Below are positions 21,326 to 30,869 of a DNA stretch of 64,000 nucleotides, piece by piece. The position numbers were made by a program, and so were the translations under genes. A model generated the notes under the pieces. That model did no database searches and was not told the origin of the DNA. It saw nothing but the letters and a program-made list of their open reading frames with translations. The stretch's first letter is position 1. Every line of letters starts with the position of its first letter. The DNA comes from Arthrinium phaeospermum (Eukaryota > Ascomycota > Sordariomycetes > Amphisphaeriales > Apiosporaceae): positions 1,488,001-1,552,000 of the forward strand of contig QYRS01000010.1 of the NCBI GenBank assembly GCA_006503535.1, written 5' to 3'.

Positions 21326-22195
21326 ATGAGGGTCACGACTGACGCGATCCTCCTCTTTCTAACCTTTTGTACCACTCAAGCATGCCCGACTGAGAACTAT
21401 GTCGTCCACGAATCAAGAAGCCAAAGTCTGAGCTATCGAAATGGACGGGTCCAGAGACGGACCAGAGACAGCGGTGACGCCATCATTCCAGTGCGCATCG
21501 GGCTTACACAGAGCAATCCAGATGTTGGGTACCAGCGACTGATGGAAGTGTTACATCCGCCCTCGCCCAAGTACGGCCAGCATCTGTCACACGAGAAAGT
21601 AATAGACCTGTTCGCTCCCGGTGAAGAGGCCGTGTCTTCCGTCAAGACTTGGCTTGTGGCCTCGGGCATCAGAGGCGAACGTATAACGCACTACGAGAAT
21701 CGGGGATGGCTGTCGATCCATATGCGCATCAGAGAGGCCGAGAGCCTCTTTCAGGACTCAGTATCACGAGATTAACCGCCAGGGTGCAGTGCGGCTTGGG
21801 TGTGACAGCTACTCGGTGCCAACACATCTGCGGCAGCACATCGACTACATCACCCCCGGAGTCAGGCCCTCGGGGCCGTTGAGGAAGAGGACAATTTCCA
21901 GGCCTTTATCAAGGGGGCCCGCATGTCGACCGCGGGAACGTCCATCGCGGCGCCGTTTTAGGCGGCCGTCGTCACGCTCGTGAACCAGGAGCGGCAGAAG
22001 GTCGGCAAGGGGCCTGTGGGGTTTATCGACCCTGTGCTCTATGCTCACCCGGAGGTCTTTGATGATATTGTGAATGGCTCTAGCCCCAACTGCGGGTCTT
22101 CGGGGTTCTCGGCCGTGCCGGGGTGGGATCCGGTTACGGGGTTGGGGACGCCTAAGTACCCCGAGGTTCTCAAGTTATTCTTGAGTTTGCCCTGA
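21326..22195 (+). pseudogene. Degraded S53 (sedolisin/tripeptidyl-peptidase) gene
   Basis: Remnant of a secreted serine-carboxyl tripeptidyl peptidase. 21326-21770 keeps a signal peptide (MRVTTDAILLFLTFCTTQA) and most of the S53 prodomain, including HPPSPKYGQHLSHEKVIDLF. One extra base near 21747-21750 (CAGGACTC) then breaks the frame. The next frame continues with the prodomain end (CDSYSVPTHLRQHIDYITPG). After GPLRK the sequence jumps to the C-terminal catalytic region (STAGTSIAAPF, with the catalytic Ser of GTS). About 300 residues carrying the catalytic Glu and Asp are therefore missing. A TAG stop follows APF, after which AAVVTLVNQERQ to GWDPVTGLGTPKYPEVLK completes the family C-terminus. 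A frameshift, an internal deletion and a nonsense codon together make this a true pseudogene. Confidence 0.9.
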
Positions 22196-22632
22196 GATCG
22201 TGTTACGGTACGTGCCTTGCGGCAATTAATAATCAACTAGAAAGCACGGGTTGGTCCGTCAGCGACAGGGAGAAGGGATATCAGTGGGGCATACCAAATC
22301 GGGGGAACCATCTGACCAATCAATCTTTACGATTTCTTGCCAAGCTTGAACCGGCGACTTTCTCTGGGGTTTGACAGATGTCTTGGCAATGTCGCCGCCG
22401 GTTCCTTTTCAAAGGCAGGCTGACAGCAGGCAGGCGAGAATCTACGAATACGTGGAAAAGAGATACTATAAATGCCCTCAATAGCTATACCATATCTTGT
22501 AATGATCTCACAGGTCTCACTCATAGTCGTGTTCACCAGTGTTTTATCTGATCCTGAAAGCCATTGTGCATCTCTTTTTATCACAATCTTGGGATCATCA
22601 GTCGAGGCAGGCCATATCCAAAGATCAGAAAT
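22196..22632. other. Promoter region of the MFS gene
   Basis: 437 bases. A TATAAATG-like box at about 22467-22474 precedes the MFS start by about 160 bases. Nothing else noted. Confidence 0.4.
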
Positions 22633-24603
22633 ATGGCCGTAGAGAACAGTATCCATGGCCAGAACAGCCATGAATCTCCGAATAGGGGCCCGATGGCCCT
22701 CGAGAACGATGGAAACGCCTCTGCTCCTAAAGCGGAGCCCATGTCCGGATTCCCACTCTACTGCATCCTGGTTGGGATCTGCATCGGTTCCTTCCTAATG
22801 TCCATGGACGTCTTCGTCATCTCCACCGTCAGTCCATGCTCCCGAGAAGTGTATCTTGTTCTAATGTGTCTTCCCCAAACCAGGCCGTCCCCTCCATAAC
22901 CGCCGAATTCCACGACACCGCCCAAATAGCCTGGTACCCCGCCGCCTACTCCCTCACGACCTGCGCCCTTCTCCCACTCGCAGGCAAGGCCGCGTCCATC
23001 TTCCCATTGCGCTGGGTCTACCAGACCTTCTTCCTCGTGTTCCTCGTCGGGAGCGTCCTCTGCGGCGCCGCCAACAGCTCCAACATGTTCATCGCGGGCC
23101 GGGCCGTGGCCGGCGTGGGCGCGTCGGGCGTCGCGAGCGGCGGGTTGACGATCGTCTTGACCGTCAGCGCGCCCGCCAGGCGGCCGCTGTTCATGGGCCT
23201 GGCGAGCGGCATGTTCGCGTTGGGCATCATACTGGCGCCCATTGTCGGCGGGGCGTTGACGGAGCGGGTTTCGTGGAGGTGGTGCTTTTGGATTGTGGGT
23301 AAACCTCTTGTACAAGATCCCAATACACAATATGGGTACGCCGGCCATGCCAGCTGGATCAATGAGCTGATTACCCTCCCACTTCATTAGAATCTCCCGG
23401 CCGGTGCTTTGACTCTGGCGACCCAATTCCTCTACCTCAAACCACGCAGTGTGCACGCCCAGCAGACCTTCCGCCAGCGTTTGAAAAGTCTCGACCTTCT
23501 GGGCTGCGCCATCTTCATTCCCGCCTGTTTTCTCATCCTGGTCGCCATGCAATGGGGTGGCACACGGTATCCATGGAATTCAGGTACCGTTATTGGCCTG
23601 TTCGTTGGTGGCGGTGTCCTGTTCATCCTCTTTGTCGCGTGGGAGTGGCACGTCGGCGAAACTGCGCTCATCCCCGGTGCGATCATGGGCCGGCGGCAGG
23701 TCGCGGTAGCTTGCATGTTCGCCTTCCTTCAGCTGGGCAGCTTGGCCGTCATGTCGTACTACCTGCCGCTGTGGTTCCAGGCAGTACAGGGCGTGAGTCC
23801 TCTCGATAGTGGTGTGCGCGTGCTTCCATCCGTACTGGCACAGATTCTTGCTCTGGGTATCGTGGGTACTTTAGGTAAGGCAATGCCTATCATCCCAATC
23901 TTAGCGGATACGGAGATACTGACCAATAACCTTACTCCGCAGCCAACAAACTGGCCTACTACAACCCCTGGTTCTTCGTCGGCGGCGCCCTGATGTGCAC
24001 TGCCGCTGGGCTCTACACCACGTTCACGGCGTTCCATACATCTATGGGACAGTGGATCGGATTCCAAGTCCTCCAGGGGCTGGGTGTGGGTCTGACCATG
24101 CAAGTTCCGACGCTGGTGCTCCAACAGGACCTCGAGAAGTCGCCTTTGATGTCCATCGGCGTTTCCATGGGACTGTTCTCGCAGTACTTCGGAGCGTCTG
24201 TCGAACAGGTTATTGCCGGCAGCATTTTCAACACCTACCTCATGAAGCGCCTGCGTGAGCTCTCTTTGGACGACCGTCAGATCGGGCTCTTGTTGGGATC
24301 GGGTACTGCGCATGTCAGGCAGACTGCAGAAAGCAACTTCCCTGACCTGGTAGATGCCATCCTGGAGGCGTACAACTACGCCATTACAAGAGTCTATGTA
24401 AGTCGACATAATTGCCTGCTTAGACCCCTATTTCGCCTTCCCATACTCAACGGAGTATCTCGGCGTACCGTATATCTACTGACGAGTCACGACGGCGTCA
24501 GTTCGTCCCTGTGGTAGCATGCAGCCTTGCCTTTGTAGTGGCCCTGGGCCTCCAATGGAAACGCGTTGACTTGAACGCCTTAACCAAAACCAACGAAGTA
24601 TAG
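22633..24603 (+). CDS. MFS multidrug/toxin-type exporter (DHA2-like, 14 helices)
   Basis: Predicted 548-residue plasma-membrane drug:proton antiporter. Five exons keep phase: 22633-22827, 22884-23294, 23391-23874, 23943-24397 and 24502-24603. After a polar N-terminus, helix 1 ends MSMDVFVIST and leads into AVPSITAEFHDTAQIAWYPA, the DHA2 signature region. GRAVAGVGASGVASGG is the motif C-like stretch, and [21 protein letters not shown] is the conserved linker after helix 6. The C-terminal half holds QAVQGVSPLDSGVRVLPSVL. It is intact, unlike the peptidase pseudogene just upstream. An AflR-like regulator lies 640 bases downstream in the same direction, an arrangement typical of secondary-metabolite loci, although no biosynthetic enzyme is present here. 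The substrate is unknown. Confidence 0.92.
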
Positions 24604-25246
24604 CAGTGAATGGCGAAGAGCCTGAGCTCTTCGAGAAGTCTCAACACCGATCAGGTGGCTGCGAAGATCTGGAAGGTTATACAATTGAGGGGAACAGCAA
24701 GTGAAGAAAAGCCATGATTAAATACGTTGCCGGAAGTGGCTAGGGTGCAGCATCTGGGCTATTTTGATTTATGGGAACGTTCATATAGTTGATAGGCAAT
24801 TAGAGAATGTAGAAAGCAAGGGAAGAGATCGCTTCATACTTTTCAATAAGTCTACAATCGGCATACCCCTGACCCCCTGACCTGTAGTGTAATACCTGTA
24901 GCTACTGTGACCGGTGTGTTTGTAACAATAAAATGAATCAGTATGCAATAATTTTATTTGTAGATAATGCCGCTTGGTTCAATATTCCGGTAAGCACAGT
25001 TATCCTTGTATCGAGGAATCAAGGGGTCGCAGCAGTTGGTCTTACCGTCGCTAAGAAAGTCCAGGCACCGGTCCACGTAAGCAAACTCCCTTAAGCCTAC
25101 CTACGTGCACTTATGATGGTTATTTCCCAAGTGTCGCGACATCCCTCATTCCATAATTACGCCATCCACCACTCTATTCAGGTCCAGTTATTGTCTCACT
25201 TCTGTGTCAACACCAACAACTAACACCATCTGGCACTGCATACACA
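24604..25246. other. Intergenic/promoter, no gene seen
   Basis: 643 AT-rich bases between the exporter and its neighbouring regulator. Nothing recognisable beyond promoter sequence. Confidence 0.4.
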
Positions 25247-26783
25247 ATGAATGTTCGCGCATCTGGTGCGGAGACGAAACTACGCTCGTCCTGCGACCGC
25301 TGCCACGAGCTGAAGAACCGCTGCGCCCGAGGAGACGGTGCAGGCGGTCGCTGCGAGCGCTGCGACCGGCTCGATATAGAGTGCGTCTACAGCGGAGCGT
25401 CCCGCATGGGCCGGCCCCCTGGGAAGCGGCCTAACGTCGCCAACGATATGAAGGGTAACCCACGACCTAATAAGAGGCAATTACGCAGAAGAGATGGCCA
25501 GACAGGGTCCAACTCCAACGCTGCTTACGCAACCTCTACCCCCTCTGCCACTGAATCTTCAACTGTACCGACACATTCGGTCCCGACAATCTCAGGTACC
25601 GACTCGGACCTAGTGTCTACGCAGTCGAATGAAGCCGCATGGATTGACCAAATATGCACTTTGACCCCGGATATCAATAGGCCCGAAGAGGCGATCATGC
25701 CATTATTCGATTGGCTTTCACCAGAACGTAAGACTTCAGACCCGTTAATTCTCCTTGCGGCTTGCGTTCATAACTCACCTTGCCTTAGTCAACTTTACTG
25801 GAGATGAAACACCTTCCATCGGGATTCAACTCCTGAGTGAATCGCCGCCATCCGTTGACCCGAAATGGTTCTCCGTTCTATCCACAACACCACCCGGTGA
25901 TGGTACTATCAACCATGGCCCCGAGTTTGATGTCGCTGTTGCGGAGAGGCTTCTTGGTCTCCAAGGGGATTTGCTGAGACTGCAAAATCACCTTGGGAGC
26001 CTGGCCTCGACTGGGCCCAACACATGTTCCGCACAGGTTCCCGACGACGAGGCTCTTGCATCAACCCAAGGCTTACTAGACCTTAGCCACGCCTTTGTAA
26101 AACTCGGCATGCCAAAGGCGTCCCCATCTACTCCGAGGAGGGCTAAGAGGTCCAACCCGGCACGGAGCTTTCCCTACCCCGTACTTGAGAGCGAGTCGTC
26201 GGCATCCTGTCATGTCACCATTTTACAGCTTCTCACGTGCTATGCATATCTTCTGCAGACTCTCGACCCATTTGTAGCTAAACTGCTGTCGCAACTCCAT
26301 CCGCCATCATTCGCTACTTCTGACTACGAGCAGTTACAAGCCCCGGCGCCTGCTCCAATCTGCACAACGGGAGCCGAGATCACCACCTTTAACAGGCAGG
26401 ACATATCAGCAAGTCATCCCTTGTCAATGGATACGTCCTTGCCTTCGCAGCCGAATATAGACCAGGCATTGACGGTCGGTCGCTTCAGCCTGGCCGCACA
26501 GCCAGCGCTGAATGCAGAGTTAATTTTGCGGGCCATATTACATCTGGTTGACGAGATCGACGTCAACATCAATCTTCTGGCAATCGGTAAGAGCGAACCA
26601 ACCGACGGGATGAGACATTCCCGATCAGCGGGATCTAGTAGGAACACAGCAGATGCAAAAACCAATCCCTTCAACATCACATCATCCAGCACAGTGCTTA
26701 TGACCGCAAGCGCGACCCTGACCATCGTTCAGGCGAAGAAGCGGGATTTATTGGGCAGAATGGCACAGCTGGTCCAAGGGTAG
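25247..26783 (+). CDS. AflR-like Zn2Cys6 transcription factor
   Basis: Predicted 491-residue nuclear regulator. Exons are 25247-25727 and 25789-26783 (intron GTAAGA...TTAG, phase 1). Cysteines 16, 19, 26, 36, 39 and 46 form a C6 zinc cluster in SCDRCHELKNRCARG...CERCDRLDIEC. The nine-residue middle loop and SCDRCHELKNRC wording resemble the AflR (aflatoxin regulator) family. A basic linker (GRPPGKRPNVAN, PNKRQLRRR) and a Ser/Thr-rich region follow. The second half carries the AflR-family helical segment (SCHVTILQLLTCYAYLLQTL then FSLAAQPALNAELILRAILH). It probably binds CGG-containing sites and controls the adjacent exporter, by inference from position. The ACACAATGAATG context supports this start. 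Confidence 0.9.
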
Positions 26784-26820
26784 TAGATTCCGAGTACATC
26801 ACACCGTTTCACGCATATTG

Positions 26821-26828
26821 AAAAAAAA
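26821..26828 (-). terminator. RNA polymerase III poly-T terminator
   Basis: Eight As on the plus strand read as TTTTTTTT on the minus strand, 15 bases downstream of the tRNA 3' end. A shorter TTTT stretch lies between them. Confidence 0.8.
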
Positions 26829-26842
26829 GTTGAAAAGAAAGT

Positions 26843-26914
26843 TAGCATCTCTTGGTTTCGATCCAAGGACCTCCGGGTTATGAGCCCGGCGCGCTTCCCC
26901 TGCGCCAAGATGCT
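26843..26914 (-). tRNA. Initiator tRNA-Met (CAT), intronless
   Basis: A complete 72-base cloverleaf on the minus strand. Acceptor stem AGCATCT/AGATGCT, D arm GCGC-AGGGGAA-GCGC, anticodon arm CCGGG-CTCATAA-CCCGG with CAT, variable AGGTC, T arm CTTGG-ATCGAAA-CCAAG, discriminator A. Features of eukaryotic initiators are all visible: A1:U72 at the top of the acceptor, three G:C pairs below the anticodon loop, and A54 with A60 in the T loop (ATCGAAA) in place of TTCG. The internal promoter A and B boxes are the D and T arms. It ends 60 bases beyond the stop of the AflR-like gene, in convergent orientation. Confidence 0.97.
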
Positions 26915-28239
26915 TTTACCGAGGCCAAGGTCAGAGATAATGTGCAAAGTTTTATGACGAATTATATGGACTAGAAGGCTTATTGGTGCGACATTTAGAA
27001 GAGATGGCGCTGATGCTCATGCGACTGCGAAGGGCGAGGGGGATTGGAAAGGAGGGATCAGCTGGAAGCCACGACAGGTGTGAGGCCTCCACAGTTCTTT
27101 CCTTCAACTTCTCTTTCTATACGACGCGGTGTTATATATCCTTTGAATAGCTACGCTGGCACTAAATAAAGATCCAGCTCATCGTTGCTCAGCAGCGCTA
27201 TGCGCCACGAATGACTGAGGGCGCTTCATATCATTGTCCGTCTAGTCCTCCCCTATTCTTGAACAAATGCCGAGTGACAAGCTGGCACCCATTATAGCAG
27301 CCTCAGAGGCTTATTCAGCCATTTCGTTTACCGTTACGTAAAGCACTTCAAAAGAGGCAGCGACCGGAATTTTCAGCTGCAGGACCAGTCAGCCTTAATT
27401 TCTGAAACAAACACATGACCCGGTTGACAGATGGTGCTGCTGTAAGCTGACTCTTAGAAGACCCGGGAAATGGGTTGGGGAAAAGCAGACGGTCGCAATC
27501 TAGGCCCCTCGTCGCTCAGGGCGAGAAGTAAGCTGGGCTCTCACTCAGCCTCCAGCTTTTCTCATCTGGCGTTGCCGCTCGGCTCGGCATCCGCTCGTCA
27601 TCATCCATCCCTTGCGCCGGCCAACCGGAAAAAGTCATGCAATGCTATGGGGGGGACACGTCCATCCGTGTGGCTCAGAGGACGACAGCCAACACGCACA
27701 CACATACACGTATCCACTCCCTCGGGAATCTGGTCGCCCGTACGATTGCAACGTCAACGTCAGCGCTAGCGGATGCCGGAGATTTTAATTATAAACGGCC
27801 GCCAAGAGCCAATCACGTCGCGCGTGCCAAGTCCCCAGACTTATTTTGGGGTGGGGTGGCTGTTGGTGACTGATTGATATTTTTAGCGGCGCAAATTACC
27901 AATGTTGGTGATGGACTAACATGAGGGTTGGGCGTGTGTTCAACCCAACTGTAGGTCAATTGTAGGACATGACATGGCAGATCAGTCATGATGGATGACA
28001 AGCTAAAATGGGAAGACTCGATGATATTAGGTGATGGAAGAAGGCAGAATTGTATATAAAAACATCGAGTCCGTCTCAGTAGACGGCAGTATCATTCCAC
28101 TATCATCCGCATCAACTCCAGCTTCGAGATAATTAGACCCTTTTCCGATTTTCCTTTCCCAAGTATCTATTATCACACACTTGCCATTCCACATCTTTTT
28201 CTATACACACACGCACCCAAGCCAAAGTCCCAAGTCACA
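26915..28239. other. Intergenic region, no protein gene seen
   Basis: About 1.3 kb. The left part is tRNA upstream sequence. The right end is the promoter of the two-domain secreted protein, with a long C/T-rich leader. The open frames here are short and featureless. Confidence 0.5.
28053..28060 (+). promoter_or_regulatory. TATA box of the two-domain secreted protein gene
   Basis: TATATAAA lies 180 bases upstream of ATG 28240 and is followed by a pyrimidine-rich leader ending CACAATG, a strong fungal promoter layout. Confidence 0.65.
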
Positions 28240-28983
28240 ATGCACTTCACCACCACCCTCCTCGGCCTCCTCGCCGCCTCCGGCGCCCTCGCCGCCCCCG
28301 CCGCCGACGCCAACAACGCCAACCAGGTGACCGTCACCCTGCGCGGCCCCAGCGAGCTGGCCACGCAGACGCAGCTGGGCCAGAACGAGCAGAAGCGCCC
28401 CGTCGGCGCGGGCTCCGACTTCACCTCGGTCGAGCTCGCGGCCCACAACATCAAGAACGACAAGGGCCAGGACCTGCGCTGCCGCATCTTCGACGCCCGC
28501 GGCCGGCCCGTCACGGTCGTCCGGGGGGCCAATGTCGACACCACCTTCAGCGACGCCGGCAAGGGCGAGTGGACGTTCCGCAAGACGGCCGTCAGCAAGG
28601 TGCAGTGCAGCACCGCCTTCGTGGCCGCGCCCAAGATGAAGCGCGACGTCGAGATGGAGGAGCGCGCCAACGGGCCTCTTCGCGTCACGCTGAGCGGGCC
28701 CTCGGAGCTTGCGACGCAGACGGGCATCGGCGAGAAGGACCACAAGGCGCCCGTCGGGTCCAAGGGGCCCTATAACCAGGTCACGCTCAATGTGGGCTCC
28801 GGCCGCAAGGAGGCCCGCTGCCAGCTCATCGACACGCAGAACAAGGTCATCACCCTCGTCCGCGGCGCCAATGTGGATGTCACCTTTGGCGATGCCGGCA
28901 AGGGGCCCTGGAAGGCGCAGAACGGCAAGAACTTCAATGTCAAGGAGATCAAGTGCGACCCTAGCTTCAAGAGCCGCAACTAG
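28240..28983 (+). CDS. Secreted protein of two tandem homologous domains
   Basis: Single-exon, 247-residue secreted protein. MHFTTTLLGLLAASGALAAP is a signal peptide. Two copies of one domain follow. Residues of about 30-130 start VTVTLRGPSELATQTQLGQN; residues of about 145-243 start RVTLSGPSELATQTGIGEKD. Each copy shares RGANVDxTFxDAGKGxW and ends in a KxxxC motif (KVQCSTAF, EIKCDPSF). Each has two cysteines at matching positions, so one disulfide per domain is likely. The linker contains KMKRDVEMEER, with a dibasic KR that Kex2 could cleave to release two single-domain proteins. I do not recognise the family. Third-codon positions are strongly C-biased, which fits high expression. Confidence 0.88.
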   Translation: MHFTTTLLGLLAASGALAAPAADANNANQVTVTLRGPSELATQTQLGQNEQKRPVGAGSDFTSVELAAHNIKNDKGQDLRCRIFDARGRPVTVVRGANVDTTFSDAGKGEWTFRKTAVSKVQCSTAFVAAPKMKRDVEMEERANGPLRVTLSGPSELATQTGIGEKDHKAPVGSKGPYNQVTLNVGSGRKEARCQLIDTQNKVITLVRGANVDVTFGDAGKGPWKAQNGKNFNVKEIKCDPSFKSRN

Positions 28984-29286
28984 GCGAGAAATAGACAAGG
29001 TCTCTGACTTTGAGGAGAGTTTATCTCTGCTGGATGTCTGATAGCATTGGATGGAAAAGGGGTTCAAGGTTGGGTTTGTCTGCATTACTTGGAATGGGTT
29101 ACATGGATCGGTGTCTGTGATGGGTTCTGTTTGATTCTTTTTTATTTCGTTTCTTAAATTTCTTCTTTAGATTATGAGTTGTATAGTCTTCCACTCGCTT
29201 ATGCACATATCAATAAATGAGGATGGCCACCTTCGACTCTAATACTTTCGACTCTGATACCTCTGTACTTGAACATGCGTCCACAA
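28984..29286. other. Convergent 3' intergenic gap
   Basis: About 300 bases of 3' untranslated sequence between convergent genes, T-rich around 29130-29160. Confidence 0.45.
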
Positions 29287-30360
29287 CTACTGACCGCACT
29301 GAGGCATGGACTCCCCATTCACAGGAGTCAGTGGTTCTCCAATGACCTCCCCGCCTTCACCCACAACCGCCAAAATGTTCTTCATCGCATTCAGCTCGAA
29401 ATTGACCCGGGTATCCAGTGCTCCACCCGCCACGTGAGTCGTCAGCGTCACGTTCTCCATAGCCGCCAGCTCCCGCGACACCTGCGGCTCGCGGTAATGC
29501 ACATCAAGCGCCGCGGCGGCCAGGCGCCCGCTGCGCATAGCTCTGATCAACGCCTCCTCCTCGACGACGGGCCCGCGCGCCGTGTTGACCAGCCGCGCCC
29601 CGGCCTTCATGGCCGCGAAGGCCGCCTCGTCCATCAGATCCCTAGTCGCCGCCGTGAGCGGCGTGTGCAGGCTCACGCAGTCCGCGGCCGCGAGCAGGCC
29701 GTGCAGCGTCGGGTGGAAGACGGCGTCGCCGAGGTCCCGCTCGACTTCGGGCGGGCTGCGGACTAGGTCGTAGTAGTGGATGTCCATGCCCAGCGCGGCG
29801 CGCGCCTTGTGCGCGAGGCGCTTGCTGATGCGGCCGAGGCCCACGATGCCCAGGACGTGGCCGCGGGGGTTGGCCGAGATGGTGGCGATGAGCCGGTGCG
29901 CCGCGTCGAACTGGGCGGGGTCGCAGGTGCGGGCCGCGAGCTGGGAGCGGGTGAAGTTGCGGAACACGGAGAGGATCATGTAGAGGCCCGTGTCGGCCAC
30001 GGCCTCGTCGCTGGCGCCGGCGCCGTTGGCGTACCAGATCCCCCGCCGGCCCAGGGCTTCGACGTCGGCCCAGTTGTAGCCCGCGCCCGCCGAGGCGAAG
30101 AGGCGGACCGACGCGGGGAGGAGGGCGATGAGCTCTTCGTCCCATTGGCCCATCTCGCCGCCCGTTTGGAAGTGTGGGCGGAAGATGGCGCTGAAGTCTC
30201 CGTACTTGTTGTCCCTCAGAGCTTGCATGAAGGTGGCGCGGTCTGGGCAGTCGTTCTGCGCCACGTAGAAACGCTGGCAGAACTCCTGTGTATAGAAGTC
30301 ATGGTTGTACTTGATCGGTTCCCCGATATGCAAAACAATGGGTTTCGTCATACTGTTCAT
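29287..30360 (-). CDS. D-isomer-specific 2-hydroxyacid dehydrogenase
   Basis: Single-exon, 357-residue NAD(P)-dependent enzyme of the D-2-hydroxyacid dehydrogenase/glyoxylate reductase family, which reduces 2-oxo acids to D-2-hydroxy acids, probably in the cytosol. The nucleotide-binding Rossmann motif is GIVGLGRISKRLAHKARAAL at residues of about 175-195. The catalytic Arg sits in LVNTARGPVVEEEAL, the Glu in ALDVHYREPQVS and the His in LTTHVAGGALD. An N-terminal substrate half ends NGAGASDEAVADTGLYMILS. Length is normal and no disruption is visible. It is divergent from the MFS permease at 30870 across a 509-base shared promoter. Substrate specificity cannot be read from the sequence. Confidence 0.93.
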   Translation of the reverse strand: MNSMTKPIVLHIGEPIKYNHDFYTQEFCQRFYVAQNDCPDRATFMQALRDNKYGDFSAIFRPHFQTGGEMGQWDEELIALLPASVRLFASAGAGYNWADVEALGRRGIWYANGAGASDEAVADTGLYMILSVFRNFTRSQLAARTCDPAQFDAAHRLIATISANPRGHVLGIVGLGRISKRLAHKARAALGMDIHYYDLVRSPPEVERDLGDAVFHPTLHGLLAAADCVSLHTPLTAATRDLMDEAAFAAMKAGARLVNTARGPVVEEEALIRAMRSGRLAAAALDVHYREPQVSRELAAMENVTLTTHVAGGALDTRVNFELNAMKNILAVVGEGGEVIGEPLTPVNGESMPQCGQ

Positions 30361-30869
30361 AGGCGCCCTGAAGACTACGCAAACAATCTTTTCGAACGCC
30401 TATTCTTAGTTCATCCAGTGAGATACCACTATAAATATAGGCATGCCTGAAACCGGACGACGATCTTCTCTGGTGCAGGTTTCGGCCAGAAAGCCGATGG
30501 GGTCGCTACCCCTGGCAGTTACCCCAACATGCCCAGCTGCCGCACGACCGACATTGCAACCGCATCCATCACACTTGCCGCTGGAGTAGTAGCAGTGACG
30601 GGATAATGCTGCGGGGCCCCGCAATCTTATGGCTACGATATTGGTTCACTGCGGGGAAATACTACATCACTGCCTGATCCAGGAAAGGGATGCCGCCTTT
30701 CTCGCCGAGGTAGTGTGCCTCTGATGATAACCTAGATATAACCAAGTGAAAACAAAGTAGCAAAAGTTGATATACACCAAGTTACCAGTCCGTTGATGGA
30801 ACCTGCGTCCCGACTGACTTAGTGACATTTGCCCTCTACCGCATCTAAAAGCAACGGAGTACATACGAG
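30361..30869. promoter_or_regulatory. Shared divergent promoter, dehydrogenase/permease
   Basis: A region of 509 bases between the starts of the D-2-hydroxyacid dehydrogenase and the Dal5-type permease. A minus-strand TATATTTATAG-like AT stretch lies near 30428-30438. Its shared position suggests co-regulation, possibly by the Zn2Cys6 protein at 33588-36338. Confidence 0.45.
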
